Of a stretch of 64,000 nt of DNA, positions 44,694 to 54,167 are shown in pieces. This DNA comes from DASSUW01 sp963835525 (GTDB lineage: Bacteria; Actinomycetota; Thermoleophilia; Solirubrobacterales; Solirubrobacteraceae), in contig CAWIFM010000004.1 of NCBI GenBank assembly GCA_963835525.1, forward strand, positions 124,001-188,000, given 5' to 3'. Numbering within the stretch: the stretch's first letter is position 1; every line of letters begins with the position of its first letter. Position numbers and translations under genes: made by a program. A model generated the notes under the pieces. It saw nothing but the letters and a program-made list of their open reading frames with translations. It made no database searches and was not told where the DNA came from.

Positions 44694-45623
44694 ATGACCG
44701 ATCTGGCCATTCACACCCAAGGCCTGGGGAAGCGCTTCGGCGATCGCGCCGCCCTCGAGCACATCGACCTCGAGGTGCCGCGCGGCTGCGCCTTCGGCTT
44801 CCTGGGCCCCAACGGCGCGGGCAAGACGACGCTGATCCGGCTGCTGCTCGGGCTCGCGAAGCCGACCAGCGGCACGATCCGCCTGCTCGGCAAGGACGAC
44901 CGCTCGAAGGCGCTGGCGCGCGTCGGCGCGATCGTCGAGGAGCCGCGCTTCCACCGCCATCTCACCGGCCGCGAGAACCTGCACGTGCACGCCGCGGCGC
45001 GCGACAAGAGCGCCCACGGGCGCGTCGACGCGGCGCTCGAGCGCGTCGGCCTCGGCCGCCGGGCCGACGACAAGGTCGGCACGTACTCGCTCGGCATGCG
45101 GCAGCGCCTCGGCGTCGCCCGCTGCCTGGTCTGCGACCCCGAGCTGCTGATCCTCGACGAGCCGGTCAACGGCCTCGACCCCGCGGGCATCCTCGAGTTC
45201 CGCAACCTGATCCGCGAGCTGGTCGCCGAGGGCCGCACGGTGCTGCTCTCCTCGCACCTGCTCGACGAGGTCGAGAAGACGTGCGACGTCGCCGCGATCG
45301 TCGACAACGGCCGCGTCATCGCGCAGGGCCCGATCGCCGACCTGGTCTCCACCCAGACGCGCGAGATCGACATCGACGCCGCGCCGCGCGTGCGGGCCGC
45401 CGGCCTGCTGGCCTCGGTGCCCAGCGTCGCCCGCGCCGCCGAGCACAACGGCGGCATCCGCGTGACGCTCTCGCCCGAGGCGCCCGTCGACCGCGAGATC
45501 GTCACCGAGCTGCTCGGCCGCCTGCTGGCCGACGGCATCGCGGTCGAGCGCGTGGCGCCCGTCACCACGTCGCTCGAGGACCTGTTCCTGACCATGACCA
45601 CCCGCCTGGAGGACCGAGCATGA
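44694..45623 (+). CDS. ABC transporter ATP-binding protein
   Basis: 309 aa. Walker A GPNGAGKTT near residue 40, signature YSLGMRQRLG, Walker B LLILDEPVNGLD and H-loop SSHLLDE. The C-terminal 80 residues match drug or antibiotic-export ATPases. It overlaps the permease by 4 bp, with a two-component system following. Substrate could be an antibiotic or lipid, as in the BcrA-type group. Confidence 0.92.
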   Translation: MTDLAIHTQGLGKRFGDRAALEHIDLEVPRGCAFGFLGPNGAGKTTLIRLLLGLAKPTSGTIRLLGKDDRSKALARVGAIVEEPRFHRHLTGRENLHVHAAARDKSAHGRVDAALERVGLGRRADDKVGTYSLGMRQRLGVARCLVCDPELLILDEPVNGLDPAGILEFRNLIRELVAEGRTVLLSSHLLDEVEKTCDVAAIVDNGRVIAQGPIADLVSTQTREIDIDAAPRVRAAGLLASVPSVARAAEHNGGIRVTLSPEAPVDREIVTELLGRLLADGIAVERVAPVTTSLEDLFLTMTTRLEDRA

Positions 45624-46306
45624 GACTGATCCGAGCCGAGGTGCTCAAGCTGCGCCGCCGCACAGGCATGGTGGCGATGACCGCCATCCTCACCGTCGTC
45701 GCCGTCGCGGCGTACTACGCGATCCAGACCATCCGGGGCGACGCCGACGGGCATTTCAATGACGCCATCGCCGTGCTGGCCATGGCCGGGTCGGTGGCGG
45801 GCGCGATCGTCGGCGCCACTGCCGGCGCCGCCGACATCGAGGCCGGCGTGTTCCGCGACCTGGTGGCCACCGGCCGCTCACGGCTGGCGCTGTTCTTCGC
45901 CCGCGTGCCCGGCGCCTGGGCGATCGTCCTGCCGCTGCTTGCGCTGGCCGTCGCACTGGCCGCCGTGGTCGACACGCCGCCGAGCGGCGACATCGTCGCC
46001 GGCGCCGGCCAGGTGCTCATCTCCGGCGCGCTGACCGCGGCCGTCTGCGTCGGCCTCGCCGCCCTGACCGGCTCGCGCGGCACCGTCATCGGCCTCGCGC
46101 TCGCCTTCCAGCTCGGCATCTCGCCGATCCTCGCCCAGGTCGAGGCGATCGGCGACTTCCGCTACGGCATCCCGTCGGTCGCCATCGCGCGCATCGGCGG
46201 CGGGGAGATCGAGTTCGCGCTCGGCACCGCGTTCGCCATCGTGCTCGCCTGGGCCGCGGCGGCGCTCGCGGCCGGGGCCTGGCGGTCTGCCACCCAGGAG
46301 ATCTAG
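45620..46306 (+). CDS. ABC-2 type transporter permease
   Basis: 228 aa from ATG 45620, overlapping the ATPase stop by 4 bp. Six hydrophobic segments, with IRAEVLKLRRR at the N-terminus, which is typical of ABC-2 permeases. It forms the membrane pore with the preceding ATPase. Confidence 0.88.
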   Translation: MRLIRAEVLKLRRRTGMVAMTAILTVVAVAAYYAIQTIRGDADGHFNDAIAVLAMAGSVAGAIVGATAGAADIEAGVFRDLVATGRSRLALFFARVPGAWAIVLPLLALAVALAAVVDTPPSGDIVAGAGQVLISGALTAAVCVGLAALTGSRGTVIGLALAFQLGISPILAQVEAIGDFRYGIPSVAIARIGGGEIEFALGTAFAIVLAWAAAALAAGAWRSATQEI

Positions 46307-46315
46307 ATTCTCCCC

Positions 46316-47221
46316 ATGAACCGGGCACTCGTCGCGCTGGCGGCAGTCCTCGTCGCCGGCGTGGCGATCCCGTTCAGCTCGCCGTTCGCGCTGATCGCGC
46401 TCGTCCCGCTGTACTACGCTGCGCGGGCGGGTTCGTGGCGCACGGCGGTCGGTGGGACCGCTGCGGTGGTGACCGCCGTCGCGTCCCAATCCCTGATCTG
46501 GGACTCCGAACAGCCCGCGACCGCGTTCGTGGCGACCGCGGCGCTGGCGCTCGCCGCCGGCATGCTCGGCGTCTACCACGGCGCCCGCCGCAGTCACGCC
46601 GCACGCGAGCGCGAGCTGCTGGCGGATCGCGCGGCAGCCGAGGAGCGTCTGCGGATCGCCCGCGAGCTGCACGACGCGGTCGGCCACGACGTCTCGCTGA
46701 TGGTGGTGCAGGCGCAGGCGCTCGGCGCCGCCAACGAGGGCGTCCGCGAGGCGACCGACGCGATCGCCGACCTCGGCCGGCGCACGATGGCCGAGCTGCA
46801 CCGCACGGTGCGCCTGCTCCGCGAAGAGGGCGAGGACCGGCGGCCGGGCACAGGTCTCGACGACCTCGACGAGCTCGTCGACCGCGCCCGCGCGGCCGGC
46901 GTCCCGCTGTCGGTGACCGTCGACGGTGCGCCGCGCGAGCTCGCCCCGGCCGTCGACCAGTCGGCGTACCGGATCGTGCAGGAGGCGGTCACCAACGTCG
47001 TCAAGCACGCCGACCGCGCGGAGACCACGGTCACGCTCGGCTACGGCGCCGAGGCGCTCGAGCTGACCATCGCCGACGCGGGCGGAGGCGTTCCCGCGGG
47101 AACGCCCGGCCACGGCCTCGTCGGGATGCGCGAGCGCGCCGAGCTGTTCGGCGGCACGCTGACCGCCGGGCCGCGCAACGGCGGCTTCGAGGTCCACGCC
47201 GTGCTGCCCTACGAATCATGA
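46316..47221 (+). CDS. DesK/NarL-class sensor histidine kinase
   Basis: 301 aa. Membrane helices (about 4-25, 28-45, 55-80) precede a HisKA_3 box (RIARELHDAVGHDVSLMVVQ) and HATPase_c with N box QEAVTNVVKHAD and G1/G2 IADAGGG...GHGLVGMRERAE. It probably responds to the transporter substrate or membrane state. Overlaps the regulator by 4 bp. Confidence 0.9.
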   Translation: MNRALVALAAVLVAGVAIPFSSPFALIALVPLYYAARAGSWRTAVGGTAAVVTAVASQSLIWDSEQPATAFVATAALALAAGMLGVYHGARRSHAARERELLADRAAAEERLRIARELHDAVGHDVSLMVVQAQALGAANEGVREATDAIADLGRRTMAELHRTVRLLREEGEDRRPGTGLDDLDELVDRARAAGVPLSVTVDGAPRELAPAVDQSAYRIVQEAVTNVVKHADRAETTVTLGYGAEALELTIADAGGGVPAGTPGHGLVGMRERAELFGGTLTAGPRNGGFEVHAVLPYES

Positions 47222-47862
47222 AGATCCGCGTCGTCATCGCCGATGACCAGCCGCTGATGCGCGCGGGCTTCAAGACCGTGCTCGAGGCGACGGGGTCCGT
47301 CGAGGTCGTGGGGGAGGCGGGCGACGGCGAGGAGGCGGTGCGCGTCGCCGAGGCGCTCGAGCCCGACGTCGTGCTGATGGACATCCAGATGCCGCGCCTG
47401 GACGGGATCGAGGCCACGCGCCGGATGCCGCGCCGCAAGGTGCTCATCCTCACCACCTTCGGGCTCGACGACTACATCGTCGACGCGCTGCGCGCCGGGG
47501 CCAGCGGCTTCATGCTCAAGGACGCGCGGCCGCAGGAGCTGGTCGGCGCGGTGCGCGCGGTGGCGGCCGGCGACGCGGTGCTCTCGGCGCCGGTGACGCG
47601 GCGCCTGCTCGACCAGATCGCCCACCGGCTCCCCGCGGCCGTGCCGCAGGCCCCCGAGGGCCTCACCGAGCGCGAGCACGAGGTCTGGCGGCTGCTGGCC
47701 GGCGGCCTCTCGAATGCGGAGATCGCGACCGCGCTGACGGTGAGCGAGGCGACGGTCAAGACGCACGTCTCGAACCTGCTCGGCAAGCTCGGCCTGCGCG
47801 ACCGCGTCCAGGCGGTGATCCTCGCCTACGAGAGCGGACTCGTTACCGTGCGCGGACAATGA
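47218..47862 (+). CDS. NarL-family response regulator
   Basis: 214 aa from ATG 47218. Receiver with ADDQP, Asp in VLMDIQMP and Lys in MLKDA; LuxR-type DNA-binding domain with LTEREHEVWRLLAGG and SEATVKTHVSNLLGKL. Partner of the kinase just upstream. Its stop overlaps the dapD ATG by 4 bp, so dapD may share its transcript. Confidence 0.92.
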   Translation: MKIRVVIADDQPLMRAGFKTVLEATGSVEVVGEAGDGEEAVRVAEALEPDVVLMDIQMPRLDGIEATRRMPRRKVLILTTFGLDDYIVDALRAGASGFMLKDARPQELVGAVRAVAAGDAVLSAPVTRRLLDQIAHRLPAAVPQAPEGLTEREHEVWRLLAGGLSNAEIATALTVSEATVKTHVSNLLGKLGLRDRVQAVILAYESGLVTVRGQ

Positions 47863-48785
47863 TCGACGAGGGAGCCTCCGGGAGCGGCGTCGCCACCCTG
47901 TCCGGCGAGCGCGTGCTCGACGTCTACTTCGCCGAGCCGCGGCTGGGCGTGTGGGGCGACGTCGGCACCCAGCGAACCGGCCAGGCCGCCTACGACGACG
48001 CGCGCCGCGTGAGCACCGTGAGCGTGACCACCTCGCTCGCCTCGCTCGCCGACCCACCGGCCGACGCCTATGACGCGTACCTGCGCCTGCACCTGCTCTC
48101 GCATCGCCTGATCAAGCCACACGACGCGAACCTCGACGGCCTCTTCGGCGTGCTCAGCAACGTCGCGTGGACCAGCCAGGGCCCGGTCGACCCCGCTGCG
48201 CTGCCACAGGTGCAGCGCCGCTTCCGCGCCGCCGGCGAGCCGTTCCAGGTCTTCAGCGTCGACAAGTTCCCGCGCATGACCGACTACGTGGTCCCCCCGG
48301 GCGTGCGGATCGCCGACGCCGACCGCGTGCGTCTCGGCGCCCACCTGGCCGACGGCACGACGGTCATGCACGAGGGCTTCGTCAACTTCAACGCCGGCAC
48401 GCTCGGGCACTCGATGGTCGAGGGGCGCATCAGCGCCGGCGTCGTGGTTGGCGACGGCTCCGACGTCGGCGGCGGCGCCTCGATCATGGGCACGCTGTCG
48501 GGCGGCGGCACGGCGGTCATCTCGATCGGCGAGCGCTGCCTGCTGGGCGCCAACTCCGGGCTCGGGATCTCGCTCGGCGACGACTGCGTGGTCGAAGCGG
48601 GGCTCTACCTGACCGCGGGCGCGCGGGTGACGCTGCCCGACGGCGACGTCGTCAAGGCGCGCGAGCTGAGCGGCGCGAGTGGGCTGCTGTTCCGGCGCAA
48701 CTCGCAGTCGGGCGCGATCGAAGTCGTCCAGCGCAGCGGCGGCGGCTGGCAGGGCTTGAACGCAGCGCTACACGCCAACCAGTAG
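47859..48785 (+). CDS. dapD: Tetrahydrodipicolinate N-succinyltransferase, actinobacterial type
   Basis: 308 aa. Left-handed beta-helix hexapeptides run from about residue 150 (VRLGAHLADGTTVMHEGFVN, NFNAGTLGHSMVEGRISAG as separate blocks, then GVVVGDGSDVGGGASIMGTL). It uses succinyl-CoA in the lysine/meso-DAP pathway. The N-terminal domain is the actinobacterial form, distinct from E. coli DapD. The ATG lies within the stop of the response regulator, and the 3' end overlaps dapC by 18 bp convergently. Confidence 0.92.
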   Translation: MIDEGASGSGVATLSGERVLDVYFAEPRLGVWGDVGTQRTGQAAYDDARRVSTVSVTTSLASLADPPADAYDAYLRLHLLSHRLIKPHDANLDGLFGVLSNVAWTSQGPVDPAALPQVQRRFRAAGEPFQVFSVDKFPRMTDYVVPPGVRIADADRVRLGAHLADGTTVMHEGFVNFNAGTLGHSMVEGRISAGVVVGDGSDVGGGASIMGTLSGGGTAVISIGERCLLGANSGLGISLGDDCVVEAGLYLTAGARVTLPDGDVVKARELSGASGLLFRRNSQSGAIEVVQRSGGGWQGLNAALHANQ

Positions 48786-49889
48786 CTCGGCCGCCCGACG
48801 GCACTCCTCCAGCGTGGGGACGAGGGCGAGCCGCAGATAGCCCTCGCCGGCCGGGCCGAAGTAGTCGCCGGGGGTGAGGATCACGCCGCGCTCGAGCAGG
48901 CGCTGCTGGAAGCCGGCGGGCGCGCCCTCGAGCCACAGGAAGAACGTCGCGTCGCCGCCGACGTGGCGCAGCCCGCGGGCCTCCAGGGCAGGCAGCAGCA
49001 CGTCGCGCTTGGCGCGGTAGAGGTCGCGGACCGCGTCGACGTGCGCCTCGTCGCCCCAGGCGGTCACGGCGGCGAGCTGGACGAACTCCGGCGGCGCGAC
49101 GCCGACATTGGGGCGGTAGCGCTTGAGGGCGGCGACGAGCTCGGGGTCGCCGGCCACGAAGCCGGAGCGGTAGCCGGGCATCGACGAGCGCTTGGAGAGG
49201 GTGTTGAAGACCGCGACGTTGGTGCGGTCGGCCACCTGCAGGGCGGAGACGGGCGGCTCGGCGCCGAAGTAGAGCTCCGAGTAGGCCTCGTCGGAGGCGA
49301 GCACGAAGTCGTGTTCGCGGGCGAGCGCCGCCGCGCGCTCGTACAGCTCGAGCGTCGCCGTCGCCGCGGTCGGGTTGTTCGGGTAGTTCAGCCACAGGAT
49401 CGACATCCGCGTCCACACGTCGTCCGCTACGGCCTCCAGGTCGGGCAGGAAGCCGCGCTCCGCGTGCAGCGGCAGCTCGACGACCTCCTTGCCGGCGAAC
49501 ACGGCGCCGCGCTCGTAGACCGGGTACGACGGCTGGGGCACGAGCACGACGTCGCCGTCGAGCACCTGCGCGAGGAGGAAGACCGCCTCCTTGGAGCCGA
49601 AGGTCGGCACCACCTCGGTGTCGGGATCCAGCGGCACGCCGAACCGGCGCCCCGACCACGCCGCGATCGCCGCCCGCAGCTGCGGCAGCCCCTCGGCCGC
49701 GGGATAGCGCGACTGCGGGTCGAGCGAGCGCACGAGCGCCTCGCGGATGAACTCCGGTGTGTCCTCTCGCGGCTCGCCGGGCCCGAAGTCGATCACGTCG
49801 ATGCCGGCATCGAGCAGCCGCCGCTTCGCCTCGGCGAGGCGCACGAACGGGTACGTCCGCAGGCCGGCGAGCACGGGGGAGAGCCTCAT
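48768..49889 (-). CDS. dapC: N-succinyldiaminopimelate aminotransferase (DapC)
   Basis: 373 aa from ATG 49889. Fold-type I PLP aminotransferase: FGPGEPREDTPEFI, WLNYPNNPTAA, ASDEAYSELYF, and the PLP lysine in NTLSKRSSMPGYRSG. It transaminates N-succinyl-2-amino-6-ketopimelate. Neighbouring dapD and dapE support DapC rather than a general aminotransferase. Overlaps dapE by 4 bp. Confidence 0.9.
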   Translation of the reverse strand: MRLSPVLAGLRTYPFVRLAEAKRRLLDAGIDVIDFGPGEPREDTPEFIREALVRSLDPQSRYPAAEGLPQLRAAIAAWSGRRFGVPLDPDTEVVPTFGSKEAVFLLAQVLDGDVVLVPQPSYPVYERGAVFAGKEVVELPLHAERGFLPDLEAVADDVWTRMSILWLNYPNNPTAATATLELYERAAALAREHDFVLASDEAYSELYFGAEPPVSALQVADRTNVAVFNTLSKRSSMPGYRSGFVAGDPELVAALKRYRPNVGVAPPEFVQLAAVTAWGDEAHVDAVRDLYRAKRDVLLPALEARGLRHVGGDATFFLWLEGAPAGFQQRLLERGVILTPGDYFGPAGEGYLRLALVPTLEECRRAAELLVGV

Positions 49890-50881
49890 GCGGCGAACGC
49901 CTCCAGCACGCGGTAGGCGCGCTCGAGCGCGGTGATCTCGACGAACTCGTCGCGCGTATGGGCCTGAGCGGGCGCGCCGGGGCCGAAGTTGACGGCAGCG
50001 AGGCCGGCCTGCCCGAACTCGGCCACCGGCGTCCAGGCCTGCTTGGGCGCGACGGTCAGGTCGCCGGCCGCGATCAGCGCCTGCGCGCGCGGATGGGCGA
50101 CCGCGACGGGGCCGGACGGGGCCAGCGAGTCGACGGTCAGCTCGCCGCCCGGGCACAGCGCGCGCAGGCGCGCCTCGGCCTCGGCGGGGCTGCGGCCCGG
50201 CGCGTAGCGGTAGTTGACGTGGCAGTCGACTCGGTCGGGGATCACGTTCTGCGCTATCCCGCCGCGGATCTCGGTGACCGACGCCACCTCGTAGAAGGTG
50301 AGGCCGTCGAAGACGTGCTCGTCGCGCTCGCGCGCCGCGAGCGAGGCGATGCCCCGGGCCGCGGCGTGGATGGCGTTGTCGGCGTCCCACGGCCGCGCGG
50401 AATGGCCCGAGCGCCCGTGGAACGTCCACGTGGCGTTCACGTTGCCGACGCAGCCGGCGTGCAGCTCGTTGGCGGTCGGCTCCATCATCACGACGAGCTC
50501 GTAGTCCAGCCGCTCGCGCTCGAGCAGCGGCGCCAGCGCGCTGTATTTCCCGGGCAGCTCCTCGCGGCCGAAGAACAGGCAGTCGAACGGCGCGCCGGCC
50601 AGCGCCAGCTCGATCATCACGGCGAGCGCGCCCTTCATGTCGCTCGCGCCGAGGCCGTAGACGCGGTCGCCCTCGATCCGGCCGGGCACGTTGTCCTGCG
50701 CGGGCACGGTGTCGAGGTGGCCCGCCAGCAGGACGGGCGCGCCGCGGCGGACATGCAGGCACGTGTCGCCGAGGTCGGTGGCGTCGAGCAGCGACGCGAT
50801 GTGGGCGCCCAGCCGCGCCTCGTCGCGCGACTCGGAGGGGATGTCGATCAGCTCGAGCGTTCGTGCGGCGAGCTCGCTCAC
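49886..50881 (-). CDS. dapE: Succinyl-diaminopimelate desuccinylase (DapE)
   Basis: 331 aa from GTG 50881. M20 metallopeptidase motifs: AGHLDTVP, GASDMKGA, FGREELPGKYS with the catalytic Glu, and EPTANELHAGCVGN. It frees LL-DAP from its succinyl form, giving the substrate for DapF. It overlaps dapC and the upstream monooxygenase gene by 4 bp each. Confidence 0.92.
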   Translation of the reverse strand: MSELAARTLELIDIPSESRDEARLGAHIASLLDATDLGDTCLHVRRGAPVLLAGHLDTVPAQDNVPGRIEGDRVYGLGASDMKGALAVMIELALAGAPFDCLFFGREELPGKYSALAPLLERERLDYELVVMMEPTANELHAGCVGNVNATWTFHGRSGHSARPWDADNAIHAAARGIASLAARERDEHVFDGLTFYEVASVTEIRGGIAQNVIPDRVDCHVNYRYAPGRSPAEAEARLRALCPGGELTVDSLAPSGPVAVAHPRAQALIAAGDLTVAPKQAWTPVAEFGQAGLAAVNFGPGAPAQAHTRDEFVEITALERAYRVLEAFAA

Positions 50882-51888
50882 GCGGCCTCCCGCCGCGCCA
50901 GCTCCGTTCGCACGAGCGGGGCGACCTCGGTCCCGAAGCGCTCGATCGAGCGCATGACGGCGGCGTGCTCCACTTCGCCGGCCGCCATCTGCGCGAGGTA
51001 GCGCTGGTGGCCGAACAGCTCGTGCTCGAAGAGGATCTTCGCCGCCACCTCCTCGGGGCTGCCGGCGGCCAGCGCCCCGCGCGGCGAGCGCAGCGCCTCG
51101 TACTGCTGCGGCGTCATCGGCGGCCAGCCGCGCTCGCGCCCGATCCGGCCCATCATCGCCATGTAGTGCGGCGCGAACTCGCGCTTGTCGTCGCCCACGA
51201 AGGCGTGCGTGTTGATCGCCACCGGCAGTCCTTCGTGGCCCGCCTGCGCGGCGGCGCGGCGGTAGAGCTCGATCAGGGGCACGAATCGCTCCGGCTGGCC
51301 GCCGATGATCGCGAGGGTCAGCGGCAGTCCCAGCGTGCCGGCGCGGACCACCGAGGCCGGCGTGCCGCCGACGGCGATCCACACCGGCAGCGGGTCCTGC
51401 ACCGGCCGCGGCCAGACGCCCGCGTCCTGGAGCGGGGCGCGATGCGGGCCCGACCACGTCACGCGCTCGTTCTCCCGGATCCGCAGCAGCAGCTCGAGCT
51501 TGGAGGCGAACAGCTCGTCGTAGTCATCGAGGTCGTAGCCGAACAGCGGGAACGACTCCGTGAACGACCCGCGGCCGGCCCAGATCTCCGCTCGGCCGCC
51601 CGACAGGTTGTCGACGGTCGCGAACTCCTCGAAGACGCGCACGGGGTCGTCCGAGCTGAGCACCGTGACCGCGCTCGCCAGGCGGATGCGCTCGGTCTGC
51701 GCCGCGGCCGCCGCCAGCACCACGGCCGGCGCGGAGACGGCGAAGTCTGGCCGATGGTGCTCGCCGACCCCGAAGACCTCGAGCCCGAGCTCGTCGGCGA
51801 GCCGGACCTCCTCCATGAGGTTGCGCAGCCGCTCGCGCGGCCCGATGGCCGATCCGACGTCCGCGAAGGTGACTAGCCCGAGCTCCAC
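50878..51888 (-). CDS. LLM-class flavin-dependent oxidoreductase
   Basis: 336 aa. Luciferase-like TIM barrel: GLEVFGVGEHHRPDFAVSAP, LASAVTVLSSDDPVRVFEEF, GRAEIWAGRGSF and PVWIAVGGTPASV. It uses FMN/F420-type chemistry; the substrate is unknown. Its operon position before dapE is not explained by any known lysine step. Confidence 0.85.
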   Translation of the reverse strand: MELGLVTFADVGSAIGPRERLRNLMEEVRLADELGLEVFGVGEHHRPDFAVSAPAVVLAAAAAQTERIRLASAVTVLSSDDPVRVFEEFATVDNLSGGRAEIWAGRGSFTESFPLFGYDLDDYDELFASKLELLLRIRENERVTWSGPHRAPLQDAGVWPRPVQDPLPVWIAVGGTPASVVRAGTLGLPLTLAIIGGQPERFVPLIELYRRAAAQAGHEGLPVAINTHAFVGDDKREFAPHYMAMMGRIGRERGWPPMTPQQYEALRSPRGALAAGSPEEVAAKILFEHELFGHQRYLAQMAAGEVEHAAVMRSIERFGTEVAPLVRTELARREAA

Positions 51889-51913
51889 GGCCGGTCAGCC
51901 TAGACTGGACTCC

Positions 51914-53236
51914 GTGGAGAAGTCCCGCGACGGCCGCAAGACCCAGTCCCGCTACGCACCGCCCGAGAGCCCCGGGCGGGCGAAGCAGCGTGCCTTCATG
52001 GCCGCCGCCGCGCCCAACCCGGAAGGGCTCGAGGAGCTGCGCGAGCTGCTGCGCACTGCGGGGGTGGCCGTCGTCGGCGAGGTCGTGCAGGTGCGCGACA
52101 AGCCGCACGCCAACCTGTACCTGGGCCCGGGCAAGGTCCAGGAGCTCAAGCCGCAGCTGAAGGCTTCAGACGCCAACCTCGTGGTCACCGACGACGAGCT
52201 GACCCCGCGCCAGCAGCGCAACCTCGAGTCCGAGCTCGACCTGCCGGTGCTCGACCGCACCGCCGTGATCCTCGACATCTTCGCCGGCCACGCCCACTCG
52301 GCCGACGGCAAGCTCCAGGTCGAGCTGGCCCAGCTCGAGTACAACATGGCCCGCATGCGCGGCCTGTGGACGCATCTCGAGCGTCTCGGCGCGGGCCGCG
52401 GCGTCGGCGGCATCGGCACGCGGGGTCCGGGCGAGTCCCAGATCGAGACCGACCGGCGGCTGGCGCGCGACCGCATCACCGCGCTGCGCCGCAGGCTCGA
52501 CCACGTGCGCTCCAACCGCGCCGTCCAGCGCGCCGAGCGCGAGCGCGCCCACCTGCCGTCCGTGGCGCTGGCGGGCTACACGAACGCCGGCAAGTCGACG
52601 CTGCTGAACAAGCTCACCGGCTCCGAGGTCGGCGTCCGCGACCGGCTGTTCCACACGCTGGATCCGACCACCCGCACCCTGCGCCTGCAGGGCCGCACCT
52701 ACCTGATGACCGACACCGTCGGGTTCATCCGCAAGCTTCCGCATCAGCTCGTCGACGCCTTCGCCGCCACGCTGGAGGAGACCAACCGCGCCGACCTGCT
52801 GCTGCACGTGGTCGACGCCAGCGCCCCCGAGGAGGAGCTGGTGGCGATGACGCGGGCGGTCGAGGACGTGCTGGAGGAGATCGGCACCGGCGACCAGCCG
52901 CGCATCCTCGTGCTCAACAAGGCCGACAAGCTCGACGAAGCGCGCCGCCACGAGCTCGCCTTCCGCCACGGCGACGCGTCGCTGGTCAGCGCGGTCACCG
53001 GCGAGGGCCTGCCCGAGCTCGAGGAGCGGATCGCCGACCACTTCGAGCGCCTGATGCGCGACGTCGAGCTGCTGGTGCCGTTCTCCGAGGGCGGCACGCT
53101 GTCGGAGCTTCACGAAGTGGCCGGCGACCTCGAGCGCACGGACACGCCGGAAGGCGTCCTCGTCCAGGCCCGCCTGCCCGCCGTCGTGGCCGAGCGCTTC
53201 GACCGCTACGCGGTCAACGGCGACCGTCCCGCCTGA
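51914..53236 (+). CDS. hflX: GTPase HflX
   Basis: 440 aa from GTG 51914; a Met at 51998 is possible. N-terminal HflX domain (GEVVQVRDKPHANLYLGPGK), a QVELAQLEYNMARMRG helix and GTRGPGESQIETDRR, then the G domain: GYTNAGKST, DTVGFIRKLP and LNKADK. HflX splits stalled or hibernating ribosomes. It closes the miaA-dapF...hflX backbone. The 3' end overlaps the convergent LysR gene by 31 bp. Confidence 0.94.
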   Translation: MEKSRDGRKTQSRYAPPESPGRAKQRAFMAAAAPNPEGLEELRELLRTAGVAVVGEVVQVRDKPHANLYLGPGKVQELKPQLKASDANLVVTDDELTPRQQRNLESELDLPVLDRTAVILDIFAGHAHSADGKLQVELAQLEYNMARMRGLWTHLERLGAGRGVGGIGTRGPGESQIETDRRLARDRITALRRRLDHVRSNRAVQRAERERAHLPSVALAGYTNAGKSTLLNKLTGSEVGVRDRLFHTLDPTTRTLRLQGRTYLMTDTVGFIRKLPHQLVDAFAATLEETNRADLLLHVVDASAPEEELVAMTRAVEDVLEEIGTGDQPRILVLNKADKLDEARRHELAFRHGDASLVSAVTGEGLPELEERIADHFERLMRDVELLVPFSEGGTLSELHEVAGDLERTDTPEGVLVQARLPAVVAERFDRYAVNGDRPA

Positions 53237-54102
53237 CGGATCGCGTCCACGACGGCGGCCGTCGACGGGCGCGCGTGATCGCTCGTCCGCGTGGCGACGA
53301 ACAGCGCCCGGCTGAAGCGGCCCTCGGCGATCGGGCGGATGGTCACGCCCTCGGGCCGGCCGAGGGCGGGCACGATGGCGGCGGCGCGGCCGGTGGCGAC
53401 GAGCGCCAGCAGGAGCCGCAGGTCGTTGACGCGGTAGCGAACGTCGGGCTCGAAGCCGCCGACCGAGCGGCAGAGGCGGTCGAACATGTCGGCGTAGGCG
53501 GTGCCCGCCCGGGCGGTCGCCCACGTGCTCTCCGCCAGGCCGGCCAGCGCGACCGGGCCGTCCGCGTCCGCACGGGGGAGGGCGAGGAGCATCTCGTCGG
53601 GCTCGAGGTAGTCGCGCCGCAGCCCGGGCAGTCGCGGTCGGGGCGCGTGCTCGTACTCCTCGGCGATCACCACGTCGAGCGCCCCGCGGGCCAGCAGCGG
53701 CAGCGATTCCTCGGCCTCTGCCTCGACGAGCTCCGCGCGCAGCGCCGGGTGCGCCTCGGCAAGGGCTTCGAGCGCCGGGAGCGCAAGCGCGGCCGCGGCG
53801 GTCTGGAACGCCGCCACACGGACGGTGCCGCGCACCTCCTGTGCCTGTGCCGCGAGCTCGGTTTCGATCTCCTCGACACGCGCGAGCAGCTCACCGGCCC
53901 GTTCGACGAGCGTGCGGCCGGCGTCGGTCAGCTCGAGCCGCCGGCCCGTCTTGCGGAACAGGTCGACGCCGGCCTCGCGCTGGAGCTGCGCCAGCTGCTG
54001 CGAGACGGCCGACGGCGTGAAGGCGAGCGCCTCGGCGGCGCCCGCGATCGTGCCCTGGGCCGCGAACTCGCGCAGCACAGCCAGCCGTCGAGGGTTCAGC
54101 AT
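53206..54102 (-). CDS. LysR-family transcriptional regulator
   Basis: 298 aa. N-terminal HTH (LREFAAQGTIAGAAEALAFT, then SAVSQQLAQLQREAGVDLF) and a C-terminal effector domain with two Rossmann-like lobes. It is divergent from a LysE exporter, so it likely senses the exported amino acid, as LysG/ArgP regulators do. Confidence 0.9.
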   Translation of the reverse strand: MLNPRRLAVLREFAAQGTIAGAAEALAFTPSAVSQQLAQLQREAGVDLFRKTGRRLELTDAGRTLVERAGELLARVEEIETELAAQAQEVRGTVRVAAFQTAAAALALPALEALAEAHPALRAELVEAEAEESLPLLARGALDVVIAEEYEHAPRPRLPGLRRDYLEPDEMLLALPRADADGPVALAGLAESTWATARAGTAYADMFDRLCRSVGGFEPDVRYRVNDLRLLLALVATGRAAAIVPALGRPEGVTIRPIAEGRFSRALFVATRTSDHARPSTAAVVDAIRQAGRSPLTA

Positions 54103-54134
54103 CGCTTAACCATTATGGCCAGAAAACATCGCTT
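54100..54134. promoter_or_regulatory. Repeated CATCGCTT in the LysR-LysE divergent region
   Basis: CATCGCTT occurs at 54100-54107 (over the lysR start) and 54127-54134. Repeats of this type often mark LysR binding sites between regulator and target. Confidence 0.3.
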
Positions 54135-54167
54135 GTGCTGAAACGACGCGGAGCGGAGGATGACGCC

